Origin: Ruminococcus sp.
GTDB taxonomy: Bacteria > Bacillota > Clostridia > Oscillospirales > Ruminococcaceae
Assembly: GCA_014799765.1 (NCBI GenBank)
Contig: JAAVHK010000153.1
Coordinates: 1-9,795 of the forward strand
Length of the DNA stretch: 9,795 nucleotides
Direction of reading: 5' to 3'
Shown: piece by piece, positions 6,813-9,795 of the stretch
Position numbering within the stretch: position 1 is the stretch's first letter
Layout of the letters: the number at the start of each line of letters is the position of its first letter
Made by a program: the position numbers and the translations under genes
The notes under the pieces: model-generated
Told to the model about the DNA's origin: nothing
Databases searched by the model: none
Seen by the model: only the letters and a program-made list of their open reading frames with translations

Positions 6813-8111
6813 ATGTTTGTATCAGAAAATTTAAACGTAAACGAAAAAGGAAATCTTACAATCGGCGGTGCTGATACTGTTGAACTCGCAAAACAGTACG
6901 GCACACCATTGTATGTAATGGACGAGCAGGCTATAAGAAAAGCCTGTCAGCGTTTCAGAAGCAGTATAGACAAGTATTACGGCGGTAAAGGTCTTGCGTG
7001 TTATGCAAGTAAAGCATTTTCGTGTCTTGAAATGTGTCGTATAGTCGCAAGCGAAGGAATGGGTCTTGATGCCGTTTCAATAGGCGAACTCTATACCGCT
7101 GTAAAAGCCGGTTTTGACGTTTCTAAAATAGGATTCCACGGCAACAACAAGACCGACGAGGAACTTGAATACGCCGTTGACGTGAAAGTAGGTCATATTA
7201 TTGTAGATAATATTTCCGAACTTCTCCGCCTTGAAAAAATAGCTGAATCAAAAAATGTAAAACCTGATATAATGTTCCGTATAAAACCAGGCATTGACGC
7301 TCATACACATGACTTCATAAAAACCGGTCAGATTGACAGTAAATTCGGTTTTGCACTCGAAACCGGTGAGGCTTTCGAGGCTGTAAAACAGGCTATAGAG
7401 TGTAAGAACGTAAATTTAATGGGATTACATTGTCATATAGGTTCGCAGATTTTCGATATTGCACCTTTCGAGGAAGCCGGAAGAGTTATGTTGCAATTCA
7501 TTGCTAAAATAAAAAACGAACTCAATTATGAGATAAAAGGTCTTAATTTAGGTGGTGGCTTCGGAATAAAATATCTCAACGAACATGACCCTGCACCATT
7601 TGAGACATATATGGAAAAAGTTTCGGAAGTAGTAAAGAATACCTGTTCTGAACTGAATATCACACAGCCGTATATCTTCATAGAGCCGGGACGTTCCATA
7701 TCTGCACCAGCCGGAATAACTCTCTATACAGTCGGTGCAAGAAAAGAAATTCCTGATATCCGCACATACATATCAGTTGACGGCGGTATGGCTGACAGTC
7801 CGAGATATATTCTGTATAAATCCGAATATGAAGCAATCGTCGCAAACAAGGCTACAGAAGAACGCACTGAGCGTGTTACAATTGCCGGAAAATGTTGCGA
7901 AAGCGGTGACTTAATCGGCGAGAATATGCCGTTACAGCACGCTGAATCCGGTGACATCATAGCCGTATGTGCTACCGGTGCTTATAACTATTCGATGTCA
8001 TCTAATTATAACAGACTTCAGAAACCGGCGGTTGTGTTTGTCAATAACGGCAAATCAAGAATAGCCGTAAAGCGTGAAACTCTTGATGACATAATCAGAA
8101 ACGATATATAA
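6813..8111 (+). CDS. lysA: Diaminopimelate decarboxylase
   Basis: A PLP-dependent fold-III decarboxylase that converts meso-diaminopimelate to L-lysine, the last step of lysine synthesis. In the 432-aa product the PLP Schiff-base lysine is K67 in YASKAF. HCHIGSQ is at 206-212, the phosphate-binding glycine loop GGGFG at 247-251, EPGRS at 291-295, and the active-site CESGD at 362-366 (C362 is donated across the dimer). YNYSMSSNYN lies at 391-400. This set is specific to LysA within the decarboxylase family that also holds ornithine and arginine enzymes. AAAGGA (6797-6802) is 10 bases before the ATG. It lies 21 bp after engB with no terminator between, and a terminator follows the stop, so it is the last gene of the operon. 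Confidence 0.97.
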   Translation: MFVSENLNVNEKGNLTIGGADTVELAKQYGTPLYVMDEQAIRKACQRFRSSIDKYYGGKGLACYASKAFSCLEMCRIVASEGMGLDAVSIGELYTAVKAGFDVSKIGFHGNNKTDEELEYAVDVKVGHIIVDNISELLRLEKIAESKNVKPDIMFRIKPGIDAHTHDFIKTGQIDSKFGFALETGEAFEAVKQAIECKNVNLMGLHCHIGSQIFDIAPFEEAGRVMLQFIAKIKNELNYEIKGLNLGGGFGIKYLNEHDPAPFETYMEKVSEVVKNTCSELNITQPYIFIEPGRSISAPAGITLYTVGARKEIPDIRTYISVDGGMADSPRYILYKSEYEAIVANKATEERTERVTIAGKCCESGDLIGENMPLQHAESGDIIAVCATGAYNYSMSSNYNRLQKPAVVFVNNGKSRIAVKRETLDDIIRNDI

Positions 8112-8121
8112 TATCTGTAAT

Positions 8122-8160
8122 AAAAAAGTCCTCTGTGCGATATGTACGGAGGATTTTTTT
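8122..8160 (+). terminator. Intrinsic terminator after lysA
   Basis: TCCTCTGT (8129-8136) pairs with ACGGAGGA (8146-8153) with one T-G wobble and a 9-base loop. Seven Ts follow (8154-8160). The A run before the stem extends it by A-T pairs and would also let it terminate leftward transcripts. It begins 10 bp after the lysA stop. Confidence 0.88.
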
Positions 8161-8169
8161 CTGAAAAAA

Positions 8170-8232
8170 TGTAAAATATACTTGACAAACAATGTAAAGT
8201 GTGCTATACTATTCTTGTAAAGGAAACTTTAC
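8170..8232. repeat. Phased TGTAAA(G/A) repeats plus palindrome on the xre promoter (candidate operators)
   Basis: TGTAAAA at 8170-8176, TGTAAAG at 8193-8199 and TGTAAAG at 8216-8222 are spaced exactly 23 and 23 bp apart. They fall just upstream of the -35, between the -35 and -10, and at the transcription start. The third copy is also the left arm of the palindrome GTAAAG-GAAA-CTTTAC (8217-8232). The positions would let a bound repressor block RNA polymerase. The natural candidate is the Xre-type product encoded next; this is inference. Confidence 0.6.
8182..8210 (+). promoter_or_regulatory. Promoter of the xre operon
   Basis: A perfect TTGACA (8182-8187), a 17-base spacer and TATACT (8205-8210) form a near-consensus promoter, the strongest in the window together with that of lon. 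The start is expected near 8217. It lies immediately downstream of the lysA terminator. Confidence 0.87.
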
Positions 8233-8251
8233 TTTTAAGGAGCGTGATATA

Positions 8252-8458
8252 TTGAAAAACAAAATTCAGGAACTCAGAAAAGCACGGAAAGTTACACAAC
8301 AGGAACTCGCCGACGCATTAAGCGTGACACGTCAGACTATTATTTCACTTGAAAATGGCAGATATAATGCATCATTGATACTGGCACATAAAATAGCACA
8401 GTTTTTTGACATCACAATTGAAGAACTTTTCATTTTTGAAGAAAACGAAAATTTATAA
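8252..8458 (+). CDS. Small Xre/Cro-CI family transcriptional repressor (TTG start)
   Basis: A 68-aa DNA-binding protein that is almost only a Cro/CI helix-turn-helix domain. It runs from KNKIQELRKARKVTQ through the HTH, QELADALSVTRQTIISLENG (about 17-36), to the family-typical end with IAQFFDITIEELF. The start is set by context. An open frame runs upstream to GTG at 8201, but that region holds the -10 box and the transcription start, so it cannot be translated from this promoter. TTG at 8252 lies 9 bases after AAGGAG (8237-8242) and gives the usual N-terminus of this family. It is the first gene of a three-gene operon. Small Xre proteins of this type are often encoded with a membrane protein, as here, and probably control their own operon. 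Confidence 0.92.
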   Translation: MKNKIQELRKARKVTQQELADALSVTRQTIISLENGRYNASLILAHKIAQFFDITIEELFIFEENENL

Positions 8459-8471
8459 GGAGATTTTTATT

Positions 8472-8903
8472 ATGGAAGATTTCAGGAAAAAACTTACACA
8501 AAAGAGCAGGCTTATAACAGGATTCTGTTGTTTTTCCTTGCCGGTATATATCGGGTTAATGCGTTTTGTAAAAAATGCAGATGATTTTATAGTGGGACTT
8601 GTTACGGGAGTGTTTATCGGGATAATGTTGGTATCTGTTTTCAATCTTGTAAAGATACAGTCGACATTGAACAATGAAGAAAAACTCCGTGAGATGTACA
8701 TACGGCAGACCGATGAAAGAAACATAGCAATCGGCAAGGAAACTATGAAGACTTCGGGTTTCATATCGATTATGATAACTGCATTGGCAGTAATAATATC
8801 CGGATTTTTCAACCCTGTAATAAGTATAACACTTGCTATATCGTTGGTTGCGAACACCGTTATAACAATTGCGGTACGCTCATACTACAATAAAAAGATG
8901 TAA
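8472..8903 (+). CDS. Hypothetical four-helix membrane protein paired with the Xre regulator
   Basis: A 143-aa integral membrane protein. Two helices (about 14-33 and 39-60) are followed by a charged cytoplasmic-type loop of about 34 residues, with NNEEKLREMYIRQTDERN at 67-84, then two more helices (about 95-113 and 115-136) and a basic tail. The TDER-containing loop between two hydrophobic pairs recalls small Firmicutes membrane proteins encoded beside Xre regulators, but I cannot name the family or a function. ATG at 8472 is chosen because AAGGAG (8457-8462) lies 9 bases upstream and overlaps the xre stop, indicating translational coupling. The frame stays open to an earlier ATG at 8406 inside xre, but a start there would overlap the regulator by about 50 bp. 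Confidence 0.8.
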   Translation: MEDFRKKLTQKSRLITGFCCFSLPVYIGLMRFVKNADDFIVGLVTGVFIGIMLVSVFNLVKIQSTLNNEEKLREMYIRQTDERNIAIGKETMKTSGFISIMITALAVIISGFFNPVISITLAISLVANTVITIAVRSYYNKKM

Positions 8904-8916
8904 CCGGAGGTGCAAA

Positions 8917-9297
8917 ATGGACGATAAGTATTTACTTACAGAAAAGTACAGACTGAAACACGAAAACAACGCATGGTATTCGGAAAGGGAAAATTCACAT
9001 AAACATCTGATTTTTAAGGATTCGTTTTTTGAAAGAACTGATATTATCGGATTACTTTTCCGTATCAATAAACTATGCATGGCAAAAGTGAAATATTTCC
9101 GTGCAAACATTGAAAAATTTCAGCCGGTCAGGTACGATTATAAGGACGGTTTTATTGAAGTTCCTTTATGGGACGCTGATTTTCTGAAACATAACGCCTC
9201 CGGATATATTCTTGATTTCCGCTATCTACAGACAATTACTGTATATGAAGATTTTGTGACACTCTGTACTGAACTTGAGAGTTTTGAAAAAGAATAA
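8917..9297 (+). CDS. Hypothetical 126-aa soluble protein
   Basis: I do not recognise this family. GGAGG (8906-8910) lies 6 bases before ATG 8917 and 13 bp separate it from the membrane-protein stop, so it is the third gene of the xre operon. The open frame extends upstream to 8869, but that would overlap the previous gene and has no SD. The product has many charged and aromatic residues (Tyr, Phe, Trp and Lys throughout), no signal peptide and no membrane helix. It may be a compact alpha+beta protein, with strands suggested around FIEVPLW (about 79-85) and YILDFRYLQTITVY (about 96-109). Co-location suggests a role tied to the Xre/membrane pair. A terminator follows 3 bp after the stop. Confidence 0.75.
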   Translation: MDDKYLLTEKYRLKHENNAWYSERENSHKHLIFKDSFFERTDIIGLLFRINKLCMAKVKYFRANIEKFQPVRYDYKDGFIEVPLWDADFLKHNASGYILDFRYLQTITVYEDFVTLCTELESFEKE

Positions 9298-9300
9298 TAT

Positions 9301-9335
9301 AAACAGCTCCGGAAAAAATCCGGAGTTGTTTTGTT
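9301..9335 (+). terminator. Intrinsic terminator of the xre operon
   Basis: A 13-bp stem (9301-9313 with 9319-9331, one G-U pair, core CTCCGGA/TCCGGAG) closes a 5-base A loop, and a T-rich tract, TTGTTTTGTT, overlaps and follows the right arm. It begins 3 bp after the stop codon of the 126-aa gene. Confidence 0.88.
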
Positions 9336-9357
9336 ACTATTTGTAATGTTATATTCA

Positions 9358-9386
9358 TTGACCGTCACGGGAAAATTGTATATAAT
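9358..9386 (+). promoter_or_regulatory. Promoter of the lipoprotein gene
   Basis: TTGACC (9358-9363), a 17-base spacer and a perfect TATAAT (9381-9386) make a strong promoter. The start is expected near 9392-9393, directly at the first base of the SD AAGGA (9393-9397), giving an unusually short leader of about 15 bases. Confidence 0.75.
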
Positions 9387-9407
9387 TTTCATAAGGACGG
9401 TGATATT

Positions 9408-9795
9408 ATGCGGAAAAAAAGATTTATTATGATTTTTTTACTTTTCGGAATTATGTTTGTATTGAGTGGGTGTGGTCAGTATTACAGTGACATTTTTAAC
9501 TTTAAGTTTCAGGGCGAGTACATGGCGGATAAGTACGTTGATTTGCTTATCCCGATTGACGAAACCGACGAATTTTACACACCTTACAACTGCCATATTT
9601 CAGGTGATATAGAAATCCCTGAAGACAGCGAAATTGTAAACTATAACAAAGACGGTTACCGGAGTATGCTTATGCACGTGAAAGATTTAAGACTGGAAAT
9701 TCACATACACGATTCTGAAGGTCATCACAATACGCACGAAGAATATAACGGTACTCCCTATGAAATAACTCAATGGTTGCGTGTACCGTATTGTG
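9408..9795 (+). CDS. Secreted lipoprotein, N-terminal part (3' end outside window)
   Basis: An open frame of 129 codons from ATG 9408 to the right edge; it lacks a stop because the window ends. AAGGA (9393-9397) is 10 bases upstream. The N-terminus is a lipoprotein signal peptide: RKKR, then hydrophobic FIMIFLLFGIMFV, then lipobox LSGC with the lipidated Cys at residue 22. The mature protein would be anchored on the outer face of the cytoplasmic membrane. The rest is rich in Asp, Glu and Tyr and includes a His cluster at about residues 90-110 (H90, H99, H101, H106, H107, H110). I do not recognise the domain and cannot assign a function. It has its own promoter, separated from the xre operon by a terminator. 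Confidence 0.85.
   Translation, partial: MRKKRFIMIFLLFGIMFVLSGCGQYYSDIFNFKFQGEYMADKYVDLLIPIDETDEFYTPYNCHISGDIEIPEDSEIVNYNKDGYRSMLMHVKDLRLEIHIHDSEGHHNTHEEYNGTPYEITQWLRVPYC

Noticed and set aside
8406..8471. Upstream ATG as the start of the membrane-protein gene
   Set aside because: It lies within the xre coding region without an SD; ATG 8472 has a good AAGGAG and gives a normal N-terminus.
8453..8857. 134-codon open frame on the - strand
   Set aside because: It is wholly antisense to the four-helix membrane-protein gene, has no convincing SD, and its sequence is the mirror of that gene's codon usage.
8869..8916. Upstream start of the 126-aa gene
   Set aside because: It would overlap the membrane-protein gene and has no SD, whereas ATG 8917 has GGAGG at proper spacing.
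1..9795. CRISPR arrays, tRNA or rRNA genes, insertion sequences, phage genes
   Set aside because: I looked for regular spaced repeats, cloverleaf elements with CCA ends, transposase motifs and terminal inverted repeats and saw none.

Overview
The window reads as a chromosomal segment of a low-G+C Gram-positive anaerobe of the Clostridia. The protein sequences and codon style suggest a Ruminococcus-like (Oscillospiraceae) gut or rumen bacterium. This is inference: there is no rRNA or other phylogenetic marker here. Strong Shine-Dalgarno (SD) sequences, TTGACA/TATAAT-type promoters, TTG and GTG starts and a YerC-type TrpR-like regulator all fit Firmicutes. No mobile element, CRISPR array, tRNA or rRNA was seen.

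Layout. (1) 1-235 is the 3' end of gpmI (cofactor-independent phosphoglycerate mutase), followed by a strong hairpin and a 75-aa orphan gene. (2) 293-3702 is a very compact block whose genes alternate strand (+ - + - +): the 75-aa protein, a CobO/BtuR-type corrinoid adenosyltransferase (-), a Cof-type HAD phosphatase, a YerC/TrpR-like regulator (-), and a multi-pass membrane protein resembling GT-C glycosyltransferases. Both convergent junctions overlap by exactly 4 bp through interlocked stop codons, and one divergent junction leaves only 33 bp. (3) 3712-8160 is a clear housekeeping operon with a good promoter and a leader hairpin: lon, engB/ysxC, lysA, then an intrinsic terminator. (4) 8170-9335 is a small self-contained operon: an Xre/Cro-type repressor with a TTG start, a four-helix membrane protein and a 126-aa orphan, ending in a terminator. 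Its promoter carries three copies of TGTAAA(G/A) exactly 23 bp apart. (5) 9358-9795 is the promoter and first 129 codons of a secreted lipoprotein that runs off the window.

How the genes fit together. lon, engB and lysA are co-directional and 12 and 27 bp apart, so protein quality control, ribosome assembly and lysine/diaminopimelate synthesis are probably co-transcribed. The yerC-like gene and the xre gene each have symmetric or repeated sequence on their own promoters, the arrangement expected of autoregulation.

The least expected signal is compositional. By eye I find no GATC and no GGCC anywhere in 9.8 kb, while CCGG-containing words (TCCGGA especially) are strongly over-represented. This suggests long-term selection against particular 4-bp palindromes, as would follow from restriction of those sites. 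I see no obvious new defence or effector system in the genes themselves. The Xre/membrane/orphan operon and the 75-aa protein are the parts with least assigned function.
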